Source: Bacteroidota bacterium
GTDB lineage: Bacteria; Bacteroidota; Bacteroidia; J057
NCBI GenBank assembly: GCA_963169475.1
Contig: CAUJFT010000203.1
Span: 1-12,630 of the forward strand
Length of the DNA: 12,630 bases
Direction: 5' to 3'
Part shown: piece by piece, positions 1 through 7,645 of the stretch
How positions within the stretch are numbered: position 1 is the first letter of the stretch
How the letters are laid out: every line of letters begins with the position of its first letter
Program-made: the position numbers and the translations under genes
The notes under the pieces: model-generated
Databases searched by the model: none
What the model was told of the DNA's origin: nothing
What the model saw: only the letters and a program-made list of their open reading frames with translations

Positions 1-1
1 G

Positions 2-361
2 CACTTCACGGTTCAAACTTGCACAGGTAATGTGGTAGGTCTTGTTCGTTTGGATACTCCTGACCCGGGTTTACTTGATGATACAGAAATGGATACTGAT
101 ATAATGACAGATGTTACACTTTCTATTTATCCTAATCCCAATCATGGGGCGTTTACTATTTCGGCAAACCTTACAGATGCCTCTGTGCTTGTGGAGGTAG
201 TGAACATGTTAGGTCAGGTGATATATACCCAAAATGTAGCTACTGAAAACGGAGTATTAAACCACGAAATTAAGCTATCCGAGGGAAATACACTTGGTAC
301 TTACTTAGTGAGAGTAGCCTCTTCTCATGGGGTCTTTATTTCTAAGTTCGTTAAGTTCTAA
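2..361 (+). CDS. C-terminal end of a secreted protein with a type IX secretion (Por) sorting domain; 5' partial
   Basis: The reading frame is open from base 2, so the gene begins upstream of the window and the Met/Val codons inside are not starts. About 119 residues are visible. After a short acidic linker (TEMDTDIMTD) comes the classic T9SS type A signature: the SIYPNPNHGAFTI motif near residue 42, an internal VEVVNMLGQVIYT strand pair, and a terminal GTYLVRVASSHG...KFVKF stretch that ends at the stop. This domain of about 80 residues directs proteins across the outer membrane and is cleaved on arrival at the cell surface. The catalytic or adhesive part of the protein lies outside the window, so its job is unknown. 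A terminator follows 28 bp after the stop, so this gene ends its transcript. The domain call is secure; the protein's function is not. Confidence 0.9.
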   Translation, partial: HFTVQTCTGNVVGLVRLDTPDPGLLDDTEMDTDIMTDVTLSIYPNPNHGAFTISANLTDASVLVEVVNMLGQVIYTQNVATENGVLNHEIKLSEGNTLGTYLVRVASSHGVFISKFVKF

Positions 362-388
362 TTATTAATTTTGTATAGGTGAATTTTG

Positions 389-427
389 AAAGAGGCTGAA
401 CCTTTTTGGGCAGCCTCTTTTGTTTTC
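389..427 (+). terminator. Rho-independent terminator after the T9SS-substrate gene
   Basis: A perfect 10-bp stem (AAAGAGGCTG at 389-398 with CAGCCTCTTT at 411-420) encloses a 12-base loop and runs into a T-rich tail (TGTTTTC). It starts 28 bp past the stop at 361, as expected for an intrinsic terminator of that gene. Confidence 0.85.
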
Positions 428-581
428 ATTTAGACTTAGTCATGAATAGGGTAAAAATAATTCAATTTATTTACCATGGGATTATCTATCTTTTGCACTA
501 CTCAATATTTTTATGATAATCAATAAGGGGAGGGATATAAATGAGTGGATATTTTCCTAAACAATTGATTATTAGGTATGC

Positions 582-678
582 GTGAGTAAAAATATAAGAA
601 AATAATTATTAGTTAGAATCTTGATTATTAAGTAATTAATTTTATTATTTACTACTTACTTTAACTATTTACTGCTTA
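582..678 (+). repeat. Dispersed intergenic repeat, copy A
   Basis: It begins GTGAGTAAAAATATAAGAAA and carries the second conserved block TTATTATTTACTACTT 60 bp further on. Both blocks match copies B (11787-11878) and C (5061-5145, minus), while the middle has diverged. The right end of this copy contains a near-perfect 13-base unit, TATTTACT(A/G)CTTA, at 646-658 and again at 666-678. It lies about 220 bp past the stop of the T9SS-substrate gene and in the same orientation. Confidence 0.65.
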
Positions 679-900
679 TATAATTAAAAAACATCATTTA
701 ATTTGCGATGTCGCCCAATCAAGTTCTCTGTTCTGCCATGTTGAGCAAGTGAAACCTCACAGAACAAAAGCCCAAGTTCACCCCTACGAAGTCCGGCTTC
801 TCCTTACCCATGAGAAAGACATATCAGGTAACGTACTCTCTTTTGTTGATTACTTTCTCATCGTATTAGACAAAAGAAGAGTGGCTAATGTCTTTTTTTC

Positions 901-927
901 ACAAGAGAAGACTCCCTTGTTTTTTTA
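901..927 (+). terminator. Possible weak terminator-like hairpin
   Basis: ACAAG (901-905) can pair with CTTGT (916-920), extended by two more pairs beyond a mismatch, and is followed by an unbroken run of T. It would end a plus-strand transcript covering about 700-927. The stem is short and the T run alone could be chance, so this is tentative. Confidence 0.25.
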
Positions 928-952
928 CAAAAAGCTATCTTTATAGAAAATA

Positions 953-988
953 AAAACGAGCAGCCTATTGAGATAAGCTACTCGTTTT
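953..988 (-). terminator. Rho-independent terminator after pdhC
   Basis: AAAACGAG (953-960) pairs with CTCGTTTT (981-988). After one mismatch the stem continues for three more pairs (AGC/GCT), leaving a 12-base loop. Read on the minus strand it lies 24 bp past the pdhC stop and runs into TTATTTTC. The A/T symmetry means it could also stop plus-strand transcripts. Confidence 0.8.
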
Positions 989-1011
989 AGAAATATATTA
1001 TTTTCCTGAAA

Positions 1012-2292
1012 TTATATTAACATCTTCATTGGTTCTTCCAATAAGTTTTTCAGCGTTTGCAAAAACTGTGAGCCTAATGCGCCATCTACTACACGGTGGT
1101 CACAAGAAAGCGTTACCCGCATAATATTTCCAACGACAATCTGTCCATTTTTCACTATAGGTTGTTCTATAATACCCCCAACTGCCAGAATACAAGCATC
1201 GGGGGGGTTAATGATGGCGGTAAATTCTTCGATTCCGAACATTCCCAAGTTAGAAATAGTAAAAGTATTACCCTCCCAATCGGTAGGTTGGAGTTCCCTA
1301 TTACGCGCCTTTTCTGCTAATATTTTAGCTTCACCCGCAATCACCGACATCCCTTTAGCATCTGCATTTCGGATAACTGGTACAATCAGTCCATCTTCAA
1401 TTGCTACTGCCATGCCAATATTGATTTGGTGATTATAGCGAATTTTATCTCCAAGCCATGAAGCATTAACCTTCGGATTTTGTTTTAAGGCAAGTGCAGA
1501 AGCCTTGATAATTATATCGTTAAAAGAGATTTTTGTACCCGAAAGCTCATTTAATTGTTTTCTAACCTCAATAGCCCTATCCATATTGATAGGCATGGTC
1601 AAGTAAAAATGGGGAGCTCCATTTTTACTTTCGGTAAGCCTTCTGGCAATCGTTTTGCGCATTTGAGAGGCCGCTACTTCCTCATAACTTGAGGTACTCG
1701 CTACAAGCGAAGGATTATTCTCCTCAGGGCTTTGTACAATAATAGGCTGATAGCTTTCAACATCTTTTTTTATAATACGCCCTCCATCTCCGGTTCCTTT
1801 GATTACAGAAATATCTATCCCTTTTTCCTTTGCTATTGCCTTAGCCAGAGGAGAGGCTTTGAGGCGGTCATCTTCTACTCCCATCGTTTTTATGACGGGA
1901 GCAGGCTCATTAATAATAGCTTTTTGCTCTGTAGGGGGAGCGGATTGAACGATAGTCGCTGGAGAAACGTCTTGTTTTACCTCCACTTGTGGTTCGGGAG
2001 TTTTATGGGCTTTGTCTGTGGTATTAGAAGCTAAAATTGCCGATATATCTTCTCCTGCCTTTCCAATGATTACCATCAATGCCCCCACGGGAATCGTTAC
2101 CCCGTCTCCTCCGTTTATATACAATACAACCCCATTAGAGGGAGCTTCAAAGTCCATCGTGGCTTTATCGGTTTCAATTTCAGCCAGCAAATCTCCATTT
2201 TTCACCTCATCTCCGGTTTTTTTATGCCATTTTGCCACTGTACCCTCCTTCATAGTGTCACTTAACAGCGGCATTTTAATGATTTCAGCCAT
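1012..2292 (-). CDS. pdhC: Pyruvate dehydrogenase E2 component (dihydrolipoamide acetyltransferase)
   Basis: E2 passes the acetyl group from E1 through a swinging lipoyl arm to coenzyme A and forms the structural core of the complex in the cytoplasm. The 426 residues show the full E2 order. There is one lipoyl domain (about 2-78; lipoylation Lys43 in ETDKATMDFE), a Pro/Ala/Glu-rich linker (about 90-138), a peripheral-subunit-binding domain (about 143-180; SPLAKAIAKEKGID...GTGDGGRIIKKDV), a second linker, and the catalytic domain (about 205-426). The catalytic domain carries the active-site motif DHRVVDG with His399 and Asp403. Pyruvate specificity is inferred from the N-terminus (MAEIIKMPLLSDTMKEGTVA), which is typical of Bacteroidota PDH E2 rather than 2-oxoglutarate E2. 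One lipoyl domain is at the low end of the 1-3 found in the family. No E1 or E3 gene is adjacent. The start has no clear Shine-Dalgarno, which is usual here. The exporter gene lies 157 bp upstream on the same strand, so read-through is possible. Confidence 0.93.
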   Translation of the reverse strand: MAEIIKMPLLSDTMKEGTVAKWHKKTGDEVKNGDLLAEIETDKATMDFEAPSNGVVLYINGGDGVTIPVGALMVIIGKAGEDISAILASNTTDKAHKTPEPQVEVKQDVSPATIVQSAPPTEQKAIINEPAPVIKTMGVEDDRLKASPLAKAIAKEKGIDISVIKGTGDGGRIIKKDVESYQPIIVQSPEENNPSLVASTSSYEEVAASQMRKTIARRLTESKNGAPHFYLTMPINMDRAIEVRKQLNELSGTKISFNDIIIKASALALKQNPKVNASWLGDKIRYNHQINIGMAVAIEDGLIVPVIRNADAKGMSVIAGEAKILAEKARNRELQPTDWEGNTFTISNLGMFGIEEFTAIINPPDACILAVGGIIEQPIVKNGQIVVGNIMRVTLSCDHRVVDGALGSQFLQTLKNLLEEPMKMLI

Positions 2293-2449
2293 AAGAAAAA
2301 ATTATTAATAAACTTTATTTAGAACTAAAATAGATTCCGAATGTTTAAAACGGTTGCAATTTTACAGAATTATCCCCAAATGCAGAAGTAAAATTTACTT
2401 TATTTTAGAGGGGCATAAATGGCAATACAATAACCTACCAATTCTTTAC

Positions 2450-4810
2450 TTATTCCTCTTGTATTTTGTTGGTTCCGGGCTTTTCGGCCGGACCAAAATA
2501 ATAGATTAATAGAGGAGAGAGAAACAAATCTGTCAGGATTGCAAACACAATTGTCATCAAGCTAAACAAACCTATCCAAACGGTACTTCCAAAAGAGGAC
2601 GTTAACAGGATACTATATCCACTAAGCAAGATGATTGAGGTCAGCACCATTGCTTTCCCCGTTTCAAGCATAGTAATACGAATCGCTTCTTTTTTGGATA
2701 ATCCTTTGTCAAGCCCTAGTTTGTAATGCGCCATGAAGTGGAGGGTATCATCTACGGCGATTCCAAAAATCACTACAAAAATAATGGAGGTAGAAGCCGT
2801 AAGGGTAACGCCTGCAAGTCCCATTATCGCAGAGGTTGCAAGGAGGGGAATCATATTAGGGAGTAGCCCCAGCACTACCATCCGAAAGGAACGAAAGATT
2901 AATCCCATCACTAACGCAATGACAATAAAATCTATGAATAAGCCGCTCATAAGATTATCTCTTAGATAAGAAAGGCTACGTTCTGTAAGATAGCCATGTC
3001 CGGTAAATTGATATTCAATGAGGTTCAGGTTACAATTTTTAAGTATAAAGTCATTAAGTTTAGCTAACTTTTCGGCATGAATATCACTTCCTTCATCGGC
3101 GGTTCTTGCGCCAATTCTTGCCTTTTTGTGGTCTTTGGAAATAATATGCCTGAGATAAGCGGTATTTTCTCCGGAAGCATTAGCAAAGGCATAGATTTCA
3201 TCAATGGTTGCTTGGGAATCTGGAATCGTCAGATAGCGGGGGCGGTTAAAGTGATAGACATAATTAGCAGATTTAATAAACGTAACCGGAGAAATAAAAA
3301 GATTAAAGGTTGTGTCTTGTTGGAGAAAATTCTGAATTTTTTCCATTTCGAGCAAAACGTCTCTATCCATTACTGATTTATCGCCCTTTACCCTGATTTC
3401 CATTTCAAAGGGACGTACTCCAAATAAATTATTTTCAAAAAAAGTAAGCCCTTTTCGTACAGGGTCGCTCTTTTGTATTTCCTCTAACATGTGCATATTC
3501 GTAGGGATCCTATATGTCCAGAATACACAAAAAATAATAATCACAAGAAAAGAGAGAAGCACTTTGTTCTTATTTTCAGTACTAACTCTCAAAATCCAGA
3601 GTAAAACAGAATCCCATTTTTTTGACCCTTCAAATGACTTTACATTCATTAGTTTTTCCTTAGGTACTAATGGAAGTATATTGGGAATGAGCGTAATAGA
3701 GATGAAATAAGTAACCACTACCCCAAAACAACCATACAAACCAAAGTTCCGAATAGGAGGAATATCTTCCCCGAAAATATAATTAACACCTAAAACACGA
3801 ATGAGTGGTTCCATGAAAGCAGCATCCGAGATAGCAAGAGACCCAAAACCCGTAGCGGTGGTAATGCAAGTAAGTAAAGTAGCAAATCCTATTTCATTTA
3901 AGGTGATTTCCATTGCTTCCCATGGTTCAACACCCGCTTTGAGTTCATGTAGATATTTTGTAGCAATATGTACAATGTCTGATATACCCACCACAAGAAT
4001 CACGGGAATGATGAGGTTTGTAAGCAGGTTAATTGGTTGTCCAAGCGTAGCCATTAATCCGTAAGTCCAAACGCCCCCCAAGAATACCGTAATTAAAGGA
4101 ATAACTACAAGATAAATATTTCGGAATGTAAAAACTAAAAAGGCGCAAATCAAGAGTGCAGAAAGTATCGGAAATAGGAACGCCTCCTCGCGCAGTTTTC
4201 GTCCGTATTCTGCTCTGATGTACGGGACACCCGTAGCAATATATTCCACCTTGTTACTTGTAAGTAATTTATCCATCTCCAGTACCAATGTATCCTTGGA
4301 TTTAGAATCATAAAACGCCGGGTCCAGTAAATAGTGGCTGCAAATATAACGATGGTCTTTGGTAACCACTGTGCCTACAATAGCCGTATCTTTCAAGGCT
4401 TTTTCCCTAATAATATCCATATCTTCTTGAGATTCCGGATTGAAATAGGGAATTTGCTTTACGCTTCCCATTCCGGAGCGTTTGGGAATAGAAAATTGGG
4501 TTCCGATAACGAAGGAATCAATATGGTCAAACTTTGAAATGATAGTAAAAAGAGAATCGGCTTTTTTAAGAAATTCAGCATTATATACGTCTTTGGAAGG
4601 GCTTTTTAGGGCTACCGAAACCATAAAATTCTGGTCCTCCGTAAATGTTTCTTTAAATTGTTTATAAAATACAGACTCCGGCAAACCCTTCGGGTAAAAA
4701 CTCTCAAAGTTAAAGTCTATATTAAGTTTTCGTAACCCGTACCCTAAAATTAGGGTTATTACCATAGCAGCCGTAAGGAGGATTTTTCTGTATTTTATAA
4801 TCCACGTCAT
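2450..4810 (-). CDS. RND-superfamily (MMPL/COG1033-type) predicted exporter
   Basis: This 786-residue integral membrane protein has the internally duplicated RND layout. There is TM1 (about 9-27), an extracytoplasmic domain (about 30-210), TM2-6 (about 212-230, 232-252, 263-283, 306-327, 355-380), TM7 (about 416-433), a second extracytoplasmic domain (about 436-615) and TM8-12 (about 621-640, 644-668, 674-694, 719-738, 744-772). The TM4 and TM10 motifs GISDIVHIATKY and GIAVDDTLHFMAHY carry the acidic residues (Asp278; Asp687/Asp688) that normally drive proton-coupled transport in this superfamily. Such proteins export lipids, hopanoid-like molecules or other hydrophobic compounds, but the substrate cannot be read from sequence. 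No membrane-fusion protein or outer-membrane channel gene is adjacent, which fits the stand-alone MMPL/COG1033 type rather than tripartite AcrB pumps. An oddity is about 20 extra residues (330-349) between SD and IPPIRNFGLY, where family members usually read straight through. The tail after TM12 is short and polar. Confidence 0.85.
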   Translation of the reverse strand: MTWIIKYRKILLTAAMVITLILGYGLRKLNIDFNFESFYPKGLPESVFYKQFKETFTEDQNFMVSVALKSPSKDVYNAEFLKKADSLFTIISKFDHIDSFVIGTQFSIPKRSGMGSVKQIPYFNPESQEDMDIIREKALKDTAIVGTVVTKDHRYICSHYLLDPAFYDSKSKDTLVLEMDKLLTSNKVEYIATGVPYIRAEYGRKLREEAFLFPILSALLICAFLVFTFRNIYLVVIPLITVFLGGVWTYGLMATLGQPINLLTNLIIPVILVVGISDIVHIATKYLHELKAGVEPWEAMEITLNEIGFATLLTCITTATGFGSLAISDAAFMEPLIRVLGVNYIFGEDIPPIRNFGLYGCFGVVVTYFISITLIPNILPLVPKEKLMNVKSFEGSKKWDSVLLWILRVSTENKNKVLLSFLVIIIFCVFWTYRIPTNMHMLEEIQKSDPVRKGLTFFENNLFGVRPFEMEIRVKGDKSVMDRDVLLEMEKIQNFLQQDTTFNLFISPVTFIKSANYVYHFNRPRYLTIPDSQATIDEIYAFANASGENTAYLRHIISKDHKKARIGARTADEGSDIHAEKLAKLNDFILKNCNLNLIEYQFTGHGYLTERSLSYLRDNLMSGLFIDFIVIALVMGLIFRSFRMVVLGLLPNMIPLLATSAIMGLAGVTLTASTSIIFVVIFGIAVDDTLHFMAHYKLGLDKGLSKKEAIRITMLETGKAMVLTSIILLSGYSILLTSSFGSTVWIGLFSLMTIVFAILTDLFLSPLLIYYFGPAEKPGTNKIQEE

Positions 4811-5329
4811 AAGTATTTGTAAATAAATGCTTTATTTTTAAAATTTACAATAGGTCAGCATTATTAATGTTTAAAAAAATATGATTTTTTGTATAGAACA
4901 GACTTAAATATATCGTTTTTTGCAATTTTACCCACACTAAATTTCATTACCTTATTTTTTACTTGAAAAATATAACGACAAAGTACCCCAAAATAGAGAT
5001 GATGTTATTCTAAAAGATAAGTAAAGATTGTTTTTATTTTCATAAAATAGCATTTTACCCTTGGGCAGCAAATAGCGGACAATAACAATAAATAAGTAAT
5101 AATCGGCACTTTACACGTTAATCATTTTCTTAGTTTTTTACTCGCTCATGCTTATTACGCAAAAATACTGCTTTTTTTGATATTAGAAATCAATTAATAG
5201 ACGAACTTCTGCCTCGCACCCAAAATTACCGGCAGTAAGTGCTATACAAAGAATTTATGAAACAGCTCAAATATGTAGAACGCCCGTGAATTTGTGACTC
5301 ACAAGCGTTACAATCTTTGTTTTATACTT
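4811..5329. other. Intergenic stretch upstream of the exporter gene
   Basis: No gene is visible in either direction. It contains dispersed repeat copy C (5061-5145, minus), a perfect 13-base palindrome TTGTGACTCACAA at 5292-5304 just past the stop of the repeat-protein gene, and a somewhat GC-richer unassigned segment at about 5190-5290. The part next to the exporter (4811-5040) is AT-rich and presumably holds its promoter, but no good TTTG/TAnnTTTG pair stands out. Confidence 0.6.
5061..5145 (-). repeat. Dispersed intergenic repeat, copy C
   Basis: Read on the minus strand it begins GCGAGTAAAAAACTAAGAAA, nearly identical to copy B over the first 27 bases (two differences). It has the second conserved block TTATTGTCCGCTATTTGCTG starting 60 bases further on, matching TTATTATTCGCTATTC of copy B at the same spacing. 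It lies about 185 bp past the stop of the minus-strand gene at 5330-6505, in that gene's orientation. Confidence 0.65.
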
Positions 5330-6505
5330 TTATTCTTTACCAGATTTTATGAGTTTTTTAAATCTTTTTTTCACTTCGACATCGTCCCCTAATGCGTCCT
5401 CAAAAAAGGAATAATTGTCAATATCATAGGCATGAGCATACATCATTTCCAGAAAATCCATGCGCGAGTCATCGTATTCAAATGTATTAATCAGTTTAGC
5501 AATTTGTTCCGTGGACATACAGATATTTTCCTTATACATCCAATCATTCACTATCTTGAGCTTCATCTGGTCTCCTTCGAGCCCACTTACCGTAATATTA
5601 GAAATTCCGTTTGCAATTTTATTAAATGTTCTATCAGATAAAATATCGTTACATCGAATACGCCCCGTATATTCCGCAAGGTAAGCAGGAAGGGTAGCAT
5701 TTACGCGCTCATTTCTATACATAAACTTCTGAAATTGAGTAACGATATATCCCTCTTCCCAGCCTTGCTGAATCGTATTCGTGGGCATTGCTTTTTGCAC
5801 GGTATAATATTGAGAGTTATGTTCTGTCCCAAACCCCAATACCACATACCATTTATTGTCCTGATAAGAAATATGCGTAATCACACTCGGATTTTCCGAT
5901 TGCGTTTTTTCCTTAATAATATCACCCGGAAGGTCTTCCGTAATGACAATATCCTGACTAATCATTTTTAATTTTCTCCCCTTTGCCATTATTACCTTTA
6001 CGGTTTCTTTTCCTACGGCAATGTCTATAATCCGAAAATCATTCAGAAGCAGGTCATACACTTCGTCAAAAGGGAAAGATTCTCCTTCTATAATTCTTTG
6101 GGATTCAATGGGTGTCCCCTTTACCAGCACTACCCCCCAAACCCGTGTCCCTAAACTTTTCCCGTAAGTCAAATCCGTAACGTAGTATCCTTCGGCGGCT
6201 TTAGCTTCAATCTCTGCCTTGGGGAACTCCTCCGAACTAATCACCACTTGGTCAAAATAATCTTTTCTATCCGAAGCGGTGATTGTCCAAATTTCACTTC
6301 CGTAGCTAATATCATCTACAAAATAGCCATCTTTGTGATATTCCTTGATTTTCTCTTCCGGAAATTGTTCCTGGATGCTATACACTTGTCTATACCCAGC
6401 ATTCCCTTTGGATAGTACTGCAACATACATTTGTGCGGTCGTAAGACCATAAGCCAAGCCAAAAAGCAGCCCAAAGGCAATTTTTTTCCAGCAGTAGAAT
6501 TTCAT
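5330..6505 (-). CDS. Secreted repeat protein: DUF7477-like repeats plus C-terminal DUF4476-like domain
   Basis: The 391 residues start with a signal peptide (about 1-25, hydrophobic FGLLFGLAYGLTTAQ). Five diverged units of about 45-50 residues follow (about 28-77, 79-128, 130-175, 178-226, 228-264). Each is built on a pattern like FP-x3-I-x6-GY-x-V-x2-x-x-YG-x3-W-x-V, for example FPEEKIKEYHKDGYFVDDISYG and FPKAEIEAKAAEGYYVTDLTYG. This resembles the DUF7477 repeat of bacterial exported proteins and of the C-terminal part of plant casein-kinase-1-like proteins. Residues about 285-385 fit DUF4476 (FNKIANGISNITVSG, then EQIAKLINTFEYDDSRMDFLEMMYAHAYDIDNYSFFEDAL), a helical domain common in Bacteroidota secreted proteins. 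No catalytic residues are recognisable, so the function is unknown; an envelope or extracellular binding role is only a guess. The start is supported by AAGGG about 8 bases upstream and by the signal peptide. The small lipoprotein gene ends 44 bp upstream, which suggests one transcript. The domain names come from pattern memory and need a profile search. Confidence 0.8.
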   Translation of the reverse strand: MKFYCWKKIAFGLLFGLAYGLTTAQMYVAVLSKGNAGYRQVYSIQEQFPEEKIKEYHKDGYFVDDISYGSEIWTITASDRKDYFDQVVISSEEFPKAEIEAKAAEGYYVTDLTYGKSLGTRVWGVVLVKGTPIESQRIIEGESFPFDEVYDLLLNDFRIIDIAVGKETVKVIMAKGRKLKMISQDIVITEDLPGDIIKEKTQSENPSVITHISYQDNKWYVVLGFGTEHNSQYYTVQKAMPTNTIQQGWEEGYIVTQFQKFMYRNERVNATLPAYLAEYTGRIRCNDILSDRTFNKIANGISNITVSGLEGDQMKLKIVNDWMYKENICMSTEQIAKLINTFEYDDSRMDFLEMMYAHAYDIDNYSFFEDALGDDVEVKKRFKKLIKSGKE

Positions 6506-6549
6506 GATTATCCCTTAAATTAGAAGGTTGAGGCATTAAAAAATAAGGA

Positions 6550-6732
6550 TTAATATCCCTCTTTTTTCATCCTTTTTTCTCTTACCCACTCTCCGTGCTT
6601 AGGGTGATTGACGTTTTTGCGGGGGTCGCCCAGCACTACACGCTTAACCTTGGCACAAGAAGGAGCCGATACTGCGATAAACAAAAGCAGTGCCAGCATT
6701 GCAAATTTCGATAAAAACTTTCTAACAATCAT
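6550..6732 (-). CDS. Small predicted lipoprotein, 60 residues
   Basis: The product has a basic N-terminus (MIVRKFLSK), a hydrophobic stretch (about 10-22, FAMLALLLFIAVS) and a lipobox-like APSC with Cys at residue 26. This predicts signal peptidase II cleavage and lipid attachment. The mature part is only about 35 residues, highly basic and probably extended (DPRKNVNHPKHGEWVREKRMKK), with no known fold. I do not recognise a named family. The gene ends 44 bp before the secreted repeat protein on the same strand, so the two are probably co-transcribed, and the lipoprotein may anchor or assist its partner (inference). A clean signal sequence and lipobox support a real gene despite the size. The Cys is not followed by Asp, so E. 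coli rules would predict outer-membrane sorting, but Bacteroidota sorting signals differ. Confidence 0.72.
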   Translation of the reverse strand: MIVRKFLSKFAMLALLLFIAVSAPSCAKVKRVVLGDPRKNVNHPKHGEWVREKRMKKEGY

Positions 6733-6989
6733 ATCTTTACATTAATTACAAATTGGTTTATTAGGGGAACGACTTATAAAATTTTTCACAATCAGCATCA
6801 CGAACTCTATAAATCATAGAGATTCTGGCATAAATATAGTTTGAACAATTATGAGTACCCGTTTTTTTAACACTCAAAAAAAGCACGCTAATTTCACCAA
6901 TAAGCATTGAGTAGGAATTAGTTCGTGTCATTTCTTTGTTTTGGATATATGATTTTTATGGACTTACACTAATTCATCATTACTTAGCC

Positions 6990-7463
6990 TTACTCATCTT
7001 TCAGATACCCATCTTCTCCGATAATTTTTTCTAATTTTTCTTGAAGATTTTTCAGAGATTCGGGCGCACCGTAGCGGTCAATCACTTGACGCGTTTGCCC
7101 TCTATTAGTATAGGAGATTGTCCATGTAACGGCATCAGCAATATTTTCATTATCATATTTTTCTGAAAATGAAAAATAGTTACTTGCGTTCATTGCTGCT
7201 ACAATTTCCTTCAATTTAGTAGTGGGCAACGTCTTTTTGTATTTACCAATATTTTTTACAGAACGCTTACCCTCATAGCTTACCTTACCAGAAGCATCTA
7301 CCGTCAAGACATAGGCAGGACAATTACCCCTACAAGGGCTTCTTTCCATTTGTAACAGAAAGTCTTTACCTAATTTAACCTTTTTCTTTTGAGCAACCAA
7401 AGGGTTAGTTCCGGCTACTGTCAGAATCACAAAAATACTCACCATTAATAAAATTGTACGCAT
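6990..7463 (-). CDS. Secreted DUF6438-like protein with paired cysteines
   Basis: The 157-residue product has a signal peptide (about 1-24, ILLMVSIFVILTVAG...LVAQ) and one small domain over the rest. The pattern fits DUF6438: a first strand with Cys44-x3-Cys48 in SPCRGNCPAYVLTV, then SGKVSYEGKRSVKNIGKY, a helix containing LKEIVAAMNASNYFSF, the conserved DAVTWTISYTNRGQTRQV strands, and a closing GAPESLKNLQEKLEKII helix. The two cysteines could form a disulfide in the periplasm. No enzymatic function is known for this family and none is apparent here. AAGAGG lies about 8 bases before the ATG, a better ribosome-binding site than most genes in the window have. It is on the same strand as the lipoprotein gene, but 257 bp separate them, so it is probably a separate transcript. 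It is the first minus-strand gene of the divergent region shared with nrdB. Confidence 0.8.
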   Translation of the reverse strand: MRTILLMVSIFVILTVAGTNPLVAQKKKVKLGKDFLLQMERSPCRGNCPAYVLTVDASGKVSYEGKRSVKNIGKYKKTLPTTKLKEIVAAMNASNYFSFSEKYDNENIADAVTWTISYTNRGQTRQVIDRYGAPESLKNLQEKLEKIIGEDGYLKDE

Positions 7464-7611
7464 ACTTTAACCTCTTTTCTATAAATGTGTAAATTGAATA
7501 TTATTAAAAATAAAAATTATAAGAAATTTCTTTTGCTAAATAATTTACCTGATTTGAAAGCATCTTTTGTATAAAAGCACAATGCTGATTCCAATTGTCG
7601 TTTTAATCTGT

Positions 7612-7645
7612 ATTCCTCATGATTGTCAAAAAAATCATGAGGAAT
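7612..7645. repeat. Perfect 13-bp hairpin upstream of the DUF6438-like gene
   Basis: ATTCCTCATGATT (7612-7624) is exactly complementary to AATCATGAGGAAT (7633-7645) with an 8-base loop (GTCAAAAA). Neither side is followed by a T run, so it is not a standard terminator. It sits about 150 bp upstream of the DUF6438-like start and about 575 bp upstream of nrdB. It could be an operator, an untranslated-region hairpin or a repeat remnant. Confidence 0.7.

Larger units (their letters stand above)
428..952. other. Gene-poor intergenic stretch between the T9SS-substrate gene and pdhC
   Basis: No convincing gene is present. The left part (about 430-700) is extremely AT-rich. It holds a 9-bp inverted repeat (ATAATCAAT at 516-524, ATTGATTAT at 564-572) and dispersed repeat copy A (582-678). 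The right part (about 700-930) is richer in G and C and contains several mutually complementary segments and a weak terminator-like hairpin (901-927), so it could be a small plus-strand RNA. A 65-codon open frame at 749-946 does not look like a protein. Confidence 0.6.

Noticed and set aside
749..946. 65-codon open frame on the plus strand
   Set aside because: It has no recognisable domain, signal or ribosome-binding site, its composition does not resemble the real genes here, and it overlaps segments that look like RNA stems. Open frames of this length are common by chance.
1096..2308. Several plus-strand open frames opposite pdhC
   Set aside because: They are antisense shadows of a clear E2 coding sequence and have no features of their own.
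2293..2449. Possible -33/-7 promoter for pdhC (a TTG and TATTTTAG on the minus strand)
   Set aside because: The spacing between the two parts is about 24 bases rather than about 19-21, and the -7 element deviates from TAnnTTTG, so support is too weak to list.
2733..4667. Plus-strand open frames opposite the exporter gene
   Set aside because: They mirror the codon pattern of the exporter and encode no recognisable protein.
5292..5304. TTGTGACTCACAA palindrome as a CRP/FNR-type operator
   Set aside because: The half-sites TTGTGA/TCACAA are separated by one base, whereas CRP-type sites need about six. It also lies just past a stop codon rather than in a promoter.
6960..6970. GGACTTACACT, similar to the MITE-like end
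   Set aside because: Only one end is present, with no inverted partner nearby, and the match breaks after eight bases.
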